The notes under the pieces: model-generated | What the model saw: the letters and a program-made list of their open reading frames with translations, nothing else | Told to the model about the DNA's origin: nothing | Databases searched by the model: none | Program-made: the position numbers and the translations under genes | Assembly (NCBI GenBank): GCA_022482625.1 | Contig: JAKVOU010000001.1 | Location: 2,342,784-2,406,783 of the forward strand | DNA length: 64,000 nucleotides | Direction of reading: 5' to 3' | Source: Spirochaetia bacterium | Lineage (GTDB): Bacteria; Spirochaetota; Spirochaetia; Sphaerochaetales; Sphaerochaetaceae | Shown: positions 1-8,915 of the stretch, piece after piece | Layout of the letters: every line of letters begins with the position of its first letter | How positions within the stretch are numbered: position 1 is the stretch's first letter

Positions 1-221
1 AAAAGATCATGCAGGACAAGATGGCCGAGAATGACATGAACTATGACAGCAACCTGATCATACAGGTCCTGGATAACAGCATGTTCTGCCCGGTCTTCAG
101 CAAGTATGATGAATTGATGGCCCTTGCCAACAATACCATAGAACATATCATTTCGGAAGATGAAAACGCAGAAAGTTCCTTGCGTAAGTTCCAGAGGGAT
201 ATCCTGAAACTCATTGAATGA
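1..221 (+). CDS. Solute-binding protein, C-terminal end (partial)
   Basis: The reading frame is open from the window start and ends at 219-221, so this is the last 70 or so residues of a larger protein. The segment with PVFSKYDELMALANNTIEHI and the tail SSLRKFQRDILKLIE resembles the C-terminal helices of family-1 extracellular solute-binding proteins (sugar ABC importers), where a PVFPxYxEL stretch precedes a helix that closes the domain. The Met at 9 is internal. Assignment rests on this short tail only and is tentative. The gene precedes a separate ribose-type operon on the same strand. Confidence 0.5.
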   Translation, partial: KIMQDKMAENDMNYDSNLIIQVLDNSMFCPVFSKYDELMALANNTIEHIISEDENAESSLRKFQRDILKLIE

Positions 222-263
222 CAATATTACATTTGTCATGGTCCAACTGATTACATTTGCCAA

Positions 264-291
264 TTGCGTTTTCATATTTCTCCTTCATAAT
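264..291 (+). promoter_or_regulatory. Possible sigma70 promoter of the rare-sugar operon
   Basis: TTGCGT at 264-269 and CATAAT at 286-291 are separated by 16 bp and lie about 30 bp before the binding-protein ATG. The match to consensus is moderate. No clear operator palindrome is seen beside it. Confidence 0.3.
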
Positions 292-321
292 CGGATGTAT
301 CAAGAAAAAAAGGAGAAGCAT

Positions 322-1278
322 ATGAAAAAATTCGTATGTGCATTGATGATTGCATCCCTTGCAATCGGCTCAGTATTTGCCCAAGGTTCCTCAGAACCCC
401 AGGCTTCTTCCTCAGGCGAGACACATTATAAGTTTGGTTTTACCTGCATGGATCAGTCAAATCCTTTCTTTGTCATTATTGAGAAGACCATCAGGGATGA
501 GGTCGAGGCGAGAGGAGACGAATTGATTTCTGTCGATCCTGCAAATGATGTGACAAGACAGATCCAGCAGATCGAGGATGTCGTGGCCCAGAACATCGAC
601 GGTATGTTCCTTAATCCTGCAGAAGCAGAAGGAATCATTCCTGGATTGGACATGCTCAAGAATGCCGGTGTTCCCATTGTCAATTTCGATACGGAAGTAG
701 CCGATATGAGCTACGTAACCACCTATACCGGTTCAGATAACTACCATGCCGGTTATGTCTGTGGCGAAGATATGGTAAAGAAGTGCCCCAATGGCGGTGA
801 TATCATCGTATTGGATTCCCCGACCATGAATTCTGTCGTTGACAGGACCAACGGTTTCATGGATGCCATCAAGGGACATAATTTCAATATCGTGGCACAG
901 CAGGATGCAAAGGGCAACCTTGAAAAAGCAATGAACATCGCAGAGGACCTGCTCCAGGCCCATCCTGATGTAGTTGCGATCTTCGGCGGCAATGACCCGA
1001 CGGCTCTTGGAGCCTTGGCTGCAGCAAACGCAGCAGATATCAAGAACTGCAAGATCTATGGTGTTGATGGTTCGCCTGATATCAAAAAAGAACTTGCAAG
1101 CGGACATACGCTCATTGAAGGTACCGGTGCCCAGTCTCCGGTTTCCATTGCAAAGACTTCCGTCGATCTGATGTATAAAATCATGGCAGGAGAAAAGGTC
1201 GATGCCAGATATCCTGTACCTACGTTCCTTATCACTGCAGACAATGTCGCCAAGTATGGCGTTGATGGTTGGCAGTAG
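322..1278 (+). CDS. Ribose-type ABC sugar-binding protein
   Basis: This periplasmic binding protein (Peripla_BP_4 / RbsB class, 318 aa, the usual length) captures a monosaccharide for the ABC importer encoded next door. The start at 322 is chosen because AGGAG lies at 311-315 and the protein then opens with a signal peptide (MKKFVCALMIASLAIGSVFA, probable cleavage before QGSSE). A longer frame from 214 would put a hydrophobic extension before the signal peptide. The FGFTCMDQSNPFF segment and the VDGSPD segment near the C-terminus are typical of the family. First gene of the operon 322-6437. A 13-bp hairpin follows its stop codon. The ligand is unknown, but the operon's isomerase points to a rare pentose or hexose. 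Confidence 0.9.
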   Translation: MKKFVCALMIASLAIGSVFAQGSSEPQASSSGETHYKFGFTCMDQSNPFFVIIEKTIRDEVEARGDELISVDPANDVTRQIQQIEDVVAQNIDGMFLNPAEAEGIIPGLDMLKNAGVPIVNFDTEVADMSYVTTYTGSDNYHAGYVCGEDMVKKCPNGGDIIVLDSPTMNSVVDRTNGFMDAIKGHNFNIVAQQDAKGNLEKAMNIAEDLLQAHPDVVAIFGGNDPTALGALAAANAADIKNCKIYGVDGSPDIKKELASGHTLIEGTGAQSPVSIAKTSVDLMYKIMAGEKVDARYPVPTFLITADNVAKYGVDGWQ

Positions 1279-1304
1279 GCTTGATGATCTGATGAACTGA
1301 AAGT

Positions 1305-1334
1305 TGATGAAAGTGCCGTGAGGCACTTTCATCA
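1305..1334 (+). promoter_or_regulatory. Intercistronic hairpin after the binding-protein gene
   Basis: A perfect 13-bp inverted repeat (1305-1317 with 1322-1334) closes a GTGA tetraloop between the binding-protein and ATPase genes. No T-run follows, so it is not an ordinary terminator. It more likely protects the upstream mRNA from 3' exonucleases or weakens read-through, raising binding protein over transporter. Equivalent hairpins follow the other binding-protein genes in this window. Confidence 0.7.
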
Positions 1335-1353
1335 TGTACAAGGAAACAACGTA

Positions 1354-2835
1354 ATGAATGATTGTTTGCTACGGATGGTAGATATTCACAAGAGATTCCC
1401 CGGTGTCTATGCACTGAGGGCAATTGACTTTGAGCTGGAAGCCGGTGAAGTCCATGCATTGCTCGGAGAAAACGGTGCAGGCAAATCGACCCTTATCAAG
1501 GTTTTGGGCGGAATCTACAAGAAAGATGAAGGGAAAATATACATAGATGGCAAGGAAGTGGAGATCAATGATGTCCATGATGCCCATAGGAACGGTATAG
1601 CAATCATCCACCAGGAATTGGTACTGGTCCCATACATGACGGTTGCCGAAAATATTTTTCTCGGACGGGAACCGATGAAAGGCCGTTTTGTCAACAAATT
1701 CAAGATGAACCGTGATACCAAGAAATTGCTTCTGGATTATAACCTTGATTTTGAACCGACAGAATTGATAGTCAACCTTTCCATTGCCCAACAGCAGATG
1801 GTTGAGATTGTCAAGGCCATTTCCTATAACTCGAGGATACTGGTCATGGATGAACCGACATCCTCGATTTCAGATAAGGAAGTGACCTTTCTGTTCTCCA
1901 TCATGAGGACTCTTGTCAAGAAGGGAATCGGTATAATCTACATTTCCCACAAGATGAGTGAGCTGGGAGAAATCTGTGACCGGGTCACGGTACTTCGGGA
2001 TGGGCAGAATGTCGGTACCAAGATTGTCAAGGAAACATCCAAGGATGAATTGATTTCCATGATGGTCGGTAGACAGCTGTCATCTTACTATACCAGGGAT
2101 TACCAAGTACCGGGTGAAATAGTACTTAAATGTGAGCATCTGTGTGACAACAATATGGTGCTCGATTCTTCATTGGAAGTCCGCAAGGGTGAAATCGTCG
2201 GTATGGCCGGACTAGTCGGAGCTGGCAGGTCCGAGACAGTCCAATGCATTTTTGGGTTGACCAAGAAGTATACGGGAGATGTCTGGATAAAAGGAAAGAA
2301 GAAAAGGCTGTCATCTCCGGTAGAAGCTTTGGCTTGCGGGATTGCCCTTGTCCCTGAAGACCGGAAACTGGAGGGACTGTATCATATCCAGTCAGTCAGG
2401 TTCAATTCAACCATCGAGGTCTTGGGAAATTTCATCCATGGGATAGCCGTGGACAGGGAAGAAGAAAGCCGGATTGCCCAACATTACATCGATGTGATGA
2501 ATACGAAGACTCCTTCCCAGGAACAGCGGATGAGCAATCTGTCCGGAGGTAACCAGCAGAAGGTCATGATCGGCAGATGGCTGGCAACAAAGCCTGACCT
2601 TTTGATCTTGGACGAACCTACCAGAGGTGTCGATGTCGGAGCAAAGGCAGAGATCTATGCCATCATGAATGAATTGGCAAAGCAGGGTATGGCAATCGTC
2701 ATGATATCTTCTGAGCTTCCTGAAATCATCAATATGAGCGACAGGGTCTATGTAATGGCCCATGGGGTGACCAGAGGTTGCCTGGAACACGACGGACTTA
2801 CGCAGGAAAAGATCATGCGATTGGCTGCAGAATAG
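1354..2835 (+). CDS. Ribose-type sugar ABC importer, tandem ATPase
   Basis: RbsA/MglA-class cytoplasmic ATPase with two fused nucleotide-binding domains that powers the permease encoded at 2848-3852. The first domain has Walker A GENGAGKS near residue 40 and Walker B with MDEPT. The second has a degenerate Walker A (GLVGAGRS, usual in this family), the signature LSGGNQQK and Walker B LDEPTRGVDVGAK. ATG 1354 is preferred to the upstream ATG 1318 because AAGGA lies 9 bp before it and 1318 falls inside the intercistronic hairpin. Length 493 aa is normal. Tandem NBD with one permease gene implies a permease homodimer. Confidence 0.92.
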   Translation: MNDCLLRMVDIHKRFPGVYALRAIDFELEAGEVHALLGENGAGKSTLIKVLGGIYKKDEGKIYIDGKEVEINDVHDAHRNGIAIIHQELVLVPYMTVAENIFLGREPMKGRFVNKFKMNRDTKKLLLDYNLDFEPTELIVNLSIAQQQMVEIVKAISYNSRILVMDEPTSSISDKEVTFLFSIMRTLVKKGIGIIYISHKMSELGEICDRVTVLRDGQNVGTKIVKETSKDELISMMVGRQLSSYYTRDYQVPGEIVLKCEHLCDNNMVLDSSLEVRKGEIVGMAGLVGAGRSETVQCIFGLTKKYTGDVWIKGKKKRLSSPVEALACGIALVPEDRKLEGLYHIQSVRFNSTIEVLGNFIHGIAVDREEESRIAQHYIDVMNTKTPSQEQRMSNLSGGNQQKVMIGRWLATKPDLLILDEPTRGVDVGAKAEIYAIMNELAKQGMAIVMISSELPEIINMSDRVYVMAHGVTRGCLEHDGLTQEKIMRLAAE

Positions 2836-2847
2836 AAGGAGAGAGTT

Positions 2848-3852
2848 ATGTCAGCTTCAGAAAATGCACTGCTGGAAATGAGCTTGGGCAAAAGGTTCAA
2901 CAACGGTGTAAAACAGTATTTCAAAGAGAATCTAGGAATCATCATTGCATTCCTTGTGTTGTTTGCTTTCTTGGCAAGTAATCCCCATACACATGATTCG
3001 TTCATGACTTCCCGGAATATGTTCAATGTCCTGCGGCAGATTTCTACAAACCTCTATCTTGCCTGTGGTATGACAATGGTCATTATCCTCGGAGGAATTG
3101 ACTTGTCTGTCGGTTCGATAATAGCTTTGTCAGGATGTGTGGCTGCTGCCGGAGTAGCGCGGTATTCATTGCCTATTCCTGTTGCATTGTTGCTTGGTTT
3201 GCTGATAGGATTGATAGTAGGAGCTTTCAACGGTGTGGTAATTGCAAAGACAACCATTCCTTCCTTCATCGTAACATTGGCTACGATGAATATCTGCAGG
3301 GGCCTTGCCTATGTGTATACAGGTGGTTCTCCGGTCAGGGTCGTAAGCAAGGAGTGGCAGTTCATCGGTGCGGGATATATAGGACCGTTTCCTACCCCTG
3401 TCGTCATCCTCGTAATCGTGTTGATAATTACGACGCTTCTCATGGACAATACGAGGTTCGGCCGGCATATATATGCAGTCGGTGGCAATGCTCAGGCTGC
3501 GAGGTTTTCCGGTATTGATGCCGCCAAAGTAAAGTTCTGGGTACATGTCTTTGCTGGAGTGCTTTCCGGCTTGGCAGGTGTCGTGCTGGCTTCCCGGATG
3601 TATTCCGGTCAGCCTACCGCAGGTCAAGGAGCTGAAATGGATGCCATTGCAGCTGTTGTTGTCGGTGGTACTTCCATGGCAGGCGGCAGCGGCAAGATCG
3701 GAGGTACCATCATAGGTGCTCTGATAATCGGCTATCTTAACAACGGCCTGAATTTGATGAATGTCAACTCATTCTGGCAGTATGTAGTCAAAGGTGCTGT
3801 CATCCTGTTGGCAGTGTTCATTGATTTCATGCGGAACAAGAATAAGAAATAG
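2848..3852 (+). CDS. Ribose-type sugar ABC importer permease
   Basis: Integral membrane subunit of the RbsC class (BPD_transp_2), 334 aa with many hydrophobic segments. GGIDLSVGSIIALSG near residue 80 and the late GGTSMAGGSGKIGGT motif are family signatures. AAGGAGAGAG directly precedes the ATG. It forms the translocation path together with the ATPase before it and the binding protein at 322. The gene starts 12 bp after the ATPase stop, consistent with one operon. The substrate is not predictable from the permease. Confidence 0.92.
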   Translation: MSASENALLEMSLGKRFNNGVKQYFKENLGIIIAFLVLFAFLASNPHTHDSFMTSRNMFNVLRQISTNLYLACGMTMVIILGGIDLSVGSIIALSGCVAAAGVARYSLPIPVALLLGLLIGLIVGAFNGVVIAKTTIPSFIVTLATMNICRGLAYVYTGGSPVRVVSKEWQFIGAGYIGPFPTPVVILVIVLIITTLLMDNTRFGRHIYAVGGNAQAARFSGIDAAKVKFWVHVFAGVLSGLAGVVLASRMYSGQPTAGQGAEMDAIAAVVVGGTSMAGGSGKIGGTIIGALIIGYLNNGLNLMNVNSFWQYVVKGAVILLAVFIDFMRNKNKK

Positions 3853-3859
3853 AAGGTGT

Positions 3860-4744
3860 ATGATGCTGGTAAATTTGAAGACGATAATGGAACATGCTGA
3901 ATCACGTGGGATTGCAACAGGTGCTTTCAATGTACCGAACTGGGAATCGGCAAAGGCCATAATAGGAGCTGCAGAGGAACTTGATATGCCTGTCATTATG
4001 AATTATGCTCCGGTACACCATGTTTATCTGAGCATGGAGGATGCAGCTTTCATCATGTTGCATGAAGCACATAAGGCTACGGTTCCCGTCTGCGTGCATC
4101 TGGACCATGGCGGGTCGTTTGAACAATGTATGTCTGCCATACGACTGGGGTTCACGTCCGTAATGATCGATGCCTCAGCCAAGAGTCTGGAAGGCAACAT
4201 TGCAGAAACAAGTGCAGTGGTCAGGGCCGCCCATAGTGTGGGCGTATCCGTTGAAGCTGAACTTGGACATATCTTTACGTCAAGGAACGGGATCAGTGAA
4301 GTAAGTCAGGATGTTGAGACGGCCGAGGACTTCTCTGACCTTGCAGATGTGTATACTGATCCTGCAGTAGCCAAGGATTTCGTTGGGAAGACAGGTGTAG
4401 ATGCCCTTGCCATTGCCTTTGGTACATCACATGGTATCTATGTCAAGAAACCTGTGCTCGATCTGAATAGGATCAGTGCTGTAAGGAAGGCTGTCAATAT
4501 CCCTTTGGTCATGCATGGTGGATCAGGCTTGAGCAAGGAAGAATTCCAGACTGCCATACGCAATGGCATCAGAAAAATAAATTACTACACCTATATGACG
4601 CTCTGCGGAGGTACAGCTGTGCGTCAGTTCATCACAGAAAAGGAGGATGAGGAAAATATCTTCTTCCATGATATTCCTGGCATTGCCATGAAGGCCATGA
4701 AGGGTAATTTGATTGAAGCTATGAGGATATTTTCCTTGCAATGA
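3860..4744 (+). CDS. Class II ketose-phosphate aldolase
   Basis: Zinc-dependent class II aldolase of the fructose/tagatose-bisphosphate family (294 aa). Such enzymes split a ketose phosphate into DHAP plus an aldehyde. The catalytic and zinc-binding HLDHGGSFE is at residues 80-88 (D82, H83); later metal-binding His lie in FGTSHGIY and MHGGSGL. The usual NVGT/NINT phosphate-binding stretch reads KINYYTYM, keeping only the Asn, which hints at an unusual substrate. Start 3860 (or 3863, two ATGs in a row) follows AAGGTG; the longer frame from 3794 would overlap the permease. It sits between the permease and a PfkB kinase, so the kinase product is its likely substrate. Confidence 0.85.
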   Translation: MMLVNLKTIMEHAESRGIATGAFNVPNWESAKAIIGAAEELDMPVIMNYAPVHHVYLSMEDAAFIMLHEAHKATVPVCVHLDHGGSFEQCMSAIRLGFTSVMIDASAKSLEGNIAETSAVVRAAHSVGVSVEAELGHIFTSRNGISEVSQDVETAEDFSDLADVYTDPAVAKDFVGKTGVDALAIAFGTSHGIYVKKPVLDLNRISAVRKAVNIPLVMHGGSGLSKEEFQTAIRNGIRKINYYTYMTLCGGTAVRQFITEKEDEENIFFHDIPGIAMKAMKGNLIEAMRIFSLQ

Positions 4745-4747
4745 TAT

Positions 4748-5776
4748 ATGGACAAAGGCATAGCGGTCGTAGGATCATTGATTCTTGACAAGCATTTTGT
4801 CATGGACGCTTATCCTCGCAAGAGTACGTTGGTAAAGGTTTCTGCAGGGGAACAGACCATCGGAGGTGCCGGCAATCTCATCATTGACCTTGCCAAGTTG
4901 GATACCCAGCTGAAGATAAAGGTAAGTGGTATCGTCGGAGCCGGTACCGATGGCAGGTTCATGAGGGAAGGTTTTGCCAAGTATGGCAATATCGATGTTT
5001 CGGGTATCAAGGACGGTGGTGATACATCTCTGACGCTGGTGATGGATGCCAGAGAGGACAAGACCAGGACATTCTTTTATTTTCCCGGGGCCAGCGATAC
5101 TTTTTCCTATGAAGATATCGATTGGGAGGCCATCGATGCCGATATCTTCCAACTGGAATATCTATTGTTGCTGGCAAAGGTCGATGCTGCCGATACTGAG
5201 TATGGTACTGTGGGTGCAAAGATCCTGCATGAAGCAAGAAAGCGAGGATTCCTTACTTCAATTGATGTAGTTTCTGAAACGGGTCCTAGGGCGGCAACGG
5301 TGGTACCTCCTGCTCTTGCCTATACAGATTTCTGCACCATAAATGAGATTGAGGCCTCTGCTGTTACCGGAATTCCGGTATTGATGGATGGTGTTGTCCA
5401 TGAAGGCAATATGGTCAAGGCACTGAAATGTCTGAAAGATATGGGTGTAGCCAGATGGGTGGTCATCCATTGTGCCCAGGCCAGCTATGGTCTTGATTGT
5501 AGCAGCGGCAGGATTTTCAAGGTTGCGAGCCTCGATATTCCAAGAAGCCGGATCAAAGGTACGACAGGTGCCGGTGATGCCTTCTGTGCGGGCATACTGT
5601 ATTCGGCTTATAAGCAGAAGAGCTTGCAGGAGGCCTTGCAGTTTGCTTCGGCCGTTGCCGGTTGCTCTCTTTTTGAAAGCAATGGGACGGATGGTCTGAG
5701 ATGTGTCAAGGAAGTCATGCAGGTATATGCTGCATACAAAGGAGCTGAGCCTTATGAAGAGATCAAAGATCAATGA
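4748..5776 (+). CDS. PfkB-family sugar kinase
   Basis: Ribokinase/PfkB-fold cytoplasmic kinase (342 aa). The N-terminal part has the sugar-binding GGAGNLIIDLAKL, and the C-terminal ATP/anion-hole signature GTTGAGDAFCAGI is present near residue 275 with the catalytic Asp. It starts 3 bp after the aldolase stop and its end overlaps the lyxose isomerase gene by 23 bp. Between an isomerase and an aldolase, its expected role is phosphorylating a ketose, probably at C1, so the aldolase can release DHAP. Position specificity cannot be read from the sequence. Confidence 0.85.
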   Translation: MDKGIAVVGSLILDKHFVMDAYPRKSTLVKVSAGEQTIGGAGNLIIDLAKLDTQLKIKVSGIVGAGTDGRFMREGFAKYGNIDVSGIKDGGDTSLTLVMDAREDKTRTFFYFPGASDTFSYEDIDWEAIDADIFQLEYLLLLAKVDAADTEYGTVGAKILHEARKRGFLTSIDVVSETGPRAATVVPPALAYTDFCTINEIEASAVTGIPVLMDGVVHEGNMVKALKCLKDMGVARWVVIHCAQASYGLDCSSGRIFKVASLDIPRSRIKGTTGAGDAFCAGILYSAYKQKSLQEALQFASAVAGCSLFESNGTDGLRCVKEVMQVYAAYKGAEPYEEIKDQ

Positions 5777-6437
5777 AGTAATCAGGGACATGGAAACAAT
5801 GCTAGATGCATATCACATTTCCTTGCCTCCGTTCTGCCGTTGGTCTCCTGAACAGTGGAAGACGAAGAACCATGAATATGATGAGATCCGTGACAATCGA
5901 TTGGGCTGGGATATTACTGATTTCGGCTATGAGGATTTCGATAGAACCGGTTTTGCACTTATTACTCTCAGGAACGGTAACCAGAAAGATCCGAAGTACA
6001 GGAAGGTATATGCAGAGAAGCTTATCATGTTGAAAGATGGGCAGACGGCACCTCTGCATTATCACTGGTTCAAGAGTGAGGATATCATCAACCGAGGTGG
6101 TGGTAACTTGCTTATTACTGTCTACAATGGAGATGAAGCAAGAAACAAGTTGGACAATGATGTCATGGTCAATTCCGACGGAAGGTCCTATATCGTAAAG
6201 GCAGGGACTGCCGTAAGGCTGTGCCCTGGAGAAAGCATTACGCTCTGGCCATATCAATATCATAGTTTTGCAATCGAGAAAGGCAGTGGGGATGTCATGA
6301 TAGGGGAAGTGTCACGTTGCAACGACGACGAGACTGACAACTGTTTCTTTGAGGATATTCCCAGGTTTCCTTCAATTATCGAAGATGAAGCTCCTTACAG
6401 GTTGCTTTGCACTGAATATCCTGAGGTAGAGCGCTGA
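5754..6437 (+). CDS. D-lyxose ketol-isomerase-like cupin enzyme
   Basis: A 227-aa cupin resembling D-lyxose isomerase (EC 5.3.1.15), which interconverts D-lyxose and D-xylulose and often D-mannose and D-fructose. Metal ligands are visible: H102 and H104 in PLHYHWF, E109, and H170 in WPYQYHSF. The start at 5754 follows AAAGGAG (5738-5744); it lies inside the 3' end of the kinase gene, so translation is probably coupled. It is the last gene of the operon and supplies the aldose-to-ketose step before the kinase and aldolase. Family assignment is good; the physiological sugar remains inferred. Confidence 0.82.
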   Translation: MKRSKINEVIRDMETMLDAYHISLPPFCRWSPEQWKTKNHEYDEIRDNRLGWDITDFGYEDFDRTGFALITLRNGNQKDPKYRKVYAEKLIMLKDGQTAPLHYHWFKSEDIINRGGGNLLITVYNGDEARNKLDNDVMVNSDGRSYIVKAGTAVRLCPGESITLWPYQYHSFAIEKGSGDVMIGEVSRCNDDETDNCFFEDIPRFPSIIEDEAPYRLLCTEYPEVER

Positions 6438-6525
6438 TTATTGATGCTGGCCCCGATTGATTTTATTTTCTTGGGCAGTGGATAAGTTTGCAGAAACCTG
6501 TTATCTTCATGCAAGAGGATTCTAC

Positions 6526-7290
6526 ATGAACTACATCATCTTGCAAGGTGACTCTGTGCTGCTTGCTCTGCATGGAAATGCCTGCTATTTGCCGGAAGAT
6601 AAAGATCTTCCAGAATCTTGGCTGAAAAAGCTGCAGTTGTTTCCTTTGCTGGGATCAAAGGAAACCTATCTTGTCTGTTCCACGGCACTTCCTGAGGTCA
6701 ATGGTCTGGTCTATGGGAATCTGCGGGCCAATGCTTCTAGGATGAGCAGGGAAACCTATGCCCTTATATGCCAAGCCAAGGCAATTTCCAATTGGGACCA
6801 TGGGCATAGGTTCTGTGGCCTGTGTGGCGCTGAGTTGCTTCCATTGCAGGAAGACAAGTCGAAGACTTGTCCCAGTTGCAAACATCAGTGGTTCCCTGAG
6901 ATAGCATGTGCCATAATAGTGGGAATAAGGAAAGGCAATTCTTTGTTGATGGCTCACAATGCCCATTTTCCGGAAGGTTTGTACAGCCTTGTTGCAGGTT
7001 TCATTGAACTTGGAGAGACCTGTGAGCTTGCAGTTGCAAGAGAGGTGATGGAGGAAGTCGGTATACGTGTACACAATATACACTACTTTGCTTCTCAGCC
7101 TTGGCCTTTCCCTAATTCTCTTATGATGGGCTTTACTGCCGAATATGCCGAGGGAGAGGTTATACCGGATGGAACCGAATTGCTTGATGCCGGTTGGTAT
7201 ACGGCAGATCATCTGCCTCCTTCAATTCCAAAGGTGGGTACCATAGCCAGAGCCATCATAGACGATTTTTTTGCTTCTCAAAGCCAGTGA
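6526..7290 (+). CDS. nudC: NADH pyrophosphatase, Nudix family
   Basis: NudC-type hydrolase (254 aa) that cleaves NAD(H) to NMN(H) and AMP and removes NAD caps from RNA. The zinc ribbon (CGLCG, then CPSC) is followed by the Nudix box GFIELGETCELAVAREVMEE and by the NudC-specific SQPWPFPNSLM array. ATG 6526 is preferred because AAGAGGA lies just upstream; the frame from 6457 adds a tail outside the family. Its stop codon abuts the left copy of direct repeat A. In the reconstructed ancestral order it lay immediately before the sensor kinase gene now at 20302. Confidence 0.93.
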   Translation: MNYIILQGDSVLLALHGNACYLPEDKDLPESWLKKLQLFPLLGSKETYLVCSTALPEVNGLVYGNLRANASRMSRETYALICQAKAISNWDHGHRFCGLCGAELLPLQEDKSKTCPSCKHQWFPEIACAIIVGIRKGNSLLMAHNAHFPEGLYSLVAGFIELGETCELAVAREVMEEVGIRVHNIHYFASQPWPFPNSLMMGFTAEYAEGEVIPDGTELLDAGWYTADHLPPSIPKVGTIARAIIDDFFASQSQ

Positions 7291-7417
7291 ATACATTTGT
7301 TTTTCCGACATTTGATGATATGATTATAAAATGTTTCGGAGAAAAAAACTATTTGTACAGATCCTTTTGAATTTCCTTGCCATAATGCTGATTCCCTTAG
7401 GGTTCTTGTCTTTCTGA
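7291..7417 (+). repeat. Direct repeat A, left copy
   Basis: About 127 bp nearly identical to 20262-20388. It covers the 40 bp upstream of the sensor kinase gene plus its first codons. Differences seen are three substitutions and one missing T in the run near 7407. The left edge abuts the nudC stop codon. Together the two copies bracket island A. Confidence 0.93.
7331..7417 (+). pseudogene. Sensor kinase 5' fragment left by island insertion
   Basis: The frame reads MFRRKKLFVQILLNFLAIM and on to residue 28, identical to the start of the kinase at 20302 until a missing T shifts it into a TGA at 7415-7417. It encodes only the first transmembrane segment. It is best read as the old start of the kinase gene, cut off when island A inserted, while the repeat gave the kinase a new start on the far side. 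Confidence 0.9.
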
Positions 7418-7582
7418 ACTTGGCAGGATTTTTTCTTTAACATTCAGCATAAATTCCTTTTCCCCTCTTACAGACTAGCTTTGTTCCGGTTTACATGGTA
7501 TTATTATACTATATTTTATGTGGTGGATAACAAAAAATTGGGAATTTCCTGTACACCATAATTGCCAGGTATTAGGAACTAA
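7418..7582 (+). promoter_or_regulatory. Island A left edge and gntR upstream region
   Basis: AT-rich 165 bp between repeat A and the GntR gene. It contains TATACTATATTT near 7506, a possible -10 region, and AGGA just before the GntR start. No clear operator palindrome was found here. Confidence 0.3.
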
Positions 7583-8248
7583 ATGGACACAGACATCTAC
7601 AAGACAAATGCAGAAACTGTATATGAAGAAATCAGTCACAAAATAATTACTGGGGCATATCCTCCAGGAATGCGCTTATCCAGAAGACAAATTGCAGCTG
7701 AACTTGGTGTTAGCTCTATTCCTGTGTTGGAAGCTTTGAAACGTCTGGAGCAAGACGGTTTGGTTGAATATCGACCATACTTAGGTTCTTCTGTCACTAC
7801 ACCTACAGAAGACAAAATAAAAGATATGTTTGCCTTTAGAGAAGCAATTGAATGTCAAGTTGCAAGAATCCTTTCCCAACATATTTCTGAGCAGACAGAA
7901 ATAGACTTGAGGTCAATAGCAGATGAACTGGATCTTTTACGGTATACCTTGGATAATCCGGAAAAGACAAATGATAAACATCTTGAGTTCCATCTTGCTT
8001 TGGCAGAAGCAACAGGATATCCCTCTTTGGTTTCTGGATTAAAAAAAATTAATTTCACATGGTTGTTGTTTAATGCTATAATTTCCAGACGTAAACATCC
8101 TATTACACATCGCAGATGGCATGGTCTTCTTTTGGATAAGATATTTTTGCACGATCCGGATATTGCCGAAGAAGCAATGAGAATACATATCAAAGATTCA
8201 ATGGGGCCGATGCTTGAAAGTTTCAACCAAGCACTATCTGATAAATGA
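7583..8248 (+). CDS. GntR-family transcriptional regulator (FadR/FCD type)
   Basis: 221-aa regulator with an N-terminal winged helix (GMRLSRRQIAAELGVSSIPV at residues 32-51, followed by VLEALKRLEQDGLV) and a C-terminal all-helical FCD-like ligand domain. FCD GntR proteins bind organic acids and generally repress adjacent catabolic genes. AGGA precedes the ATG. It is the first gene of island A, and a strong inverted repeat overlapping a promoter lies 600 bp downstream, in front of tctC, so it is the likely regulator of the transport and catabolic genes. The effector is presumably the imported acid or an intermediate. Confidence 0.88.
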   Translation: MDTDIYKTNAETVYEEISHKIITGAYPPGMRLSRRQIAAELGVSSIPVLEALKRLEQDGLVEYRPYLGSSVTTPTEDKIKDMFAFREAIECQVARILSQHISEQTEIDLRSIADELDLLRYTLDNPEKTNDKHLEFHLALAEATGYPSLVSGLKKINFTWLLFNAIISRRKHPITHRRWHGLLLDKIFLHDPDIAEEAMRIHIKDSMGPMLESFNQALSDK

Positions 8249-8841
8249 TATTTAGTATTTGCTTGGAATAACTCCAGAATGGGGTTTGTCAAAAAGAAGA
8301 TATTTGTATTATTTCTTCTAGGAGCAACAGATGGATCCAAGTAAACTTGGGTTTTTATATTTGCCTATTTAGAAGAAAAAATGGGAAAAGTTTAGCAGAT
8401 ATATCATTAGTTCCTGTCTGTTTCCTTTTATATTTTATAAAAAGAAATAGGAGGTGTCTTTGGGTTTTTCTGTAATACTAAATCAAGATTTCGATTGTAG
8501 CCCTGAATTTTCCCTTTCGATAACACTTTGATTTTATCTCGTTGCATTACCTGAGGTAGGGAGCTCTTTTATTGGAAAAGTTCTATTTCATGATCTGTTG
8601 TTCCACAGAACTTTTCAGTTTTCCTTTGACTGGAAAACATTCATTCATTTAGTTATTCGTTTGCTAATTAATTGCTGAACTTGATGATGTTTTGTCCTTT
8701 TAGAAAGGCGCTGGTCTCTTGATATTTATTTTTCAAACTTGGGTCAGTTTAGAATGAAGAAGATGGGTTTTCGCCTAGTTGCTATAATATTATCTTATAT
8801 GTTAAGAAATTAATTATTATATGGAAAGTGAGAAAAAACTT
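8249..8841. other. Non-coding stretch between gntR and tctC promoter
   Basis: AT-rich 593 bp without a convincing gene. An AGGAGGTG motif near 8450 has no sizeable frame behind it. Nothing else was recognised. Confidence 0.5.
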
Positions 8842-8872
8842 TTGACAAAATGATATATCAGGTATATCATTT
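8842..8872 (+). promoter_or_regulatory. tctC promoter with overlapping GntR-type operator
   Basis: TTGACA at 8842-8847 and TATCAT at 8865-8870 are 17 bp apart, a near-consensus sigma70 promoter. The interval is occupied by a perfect inverted repeat, AAATGATATA and TATATCATTT with a 5-bp centre (8848-8872). A dimeric regulator bound here would cover the promoter, so repression is expected; the GntR protein at 7583 is the obvious candidate. Confidence 0.65.
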
Positions 8873-8915
8873 CGATTGTAGAAAAAGTTTCGTGAATATA
8901 AACGGAGGATTAAGA

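Noticed and set aside
733-1341. 202-codon minus-strand frame
   Set aside because: Antisense shadow of the first sugar-binding protein gene.
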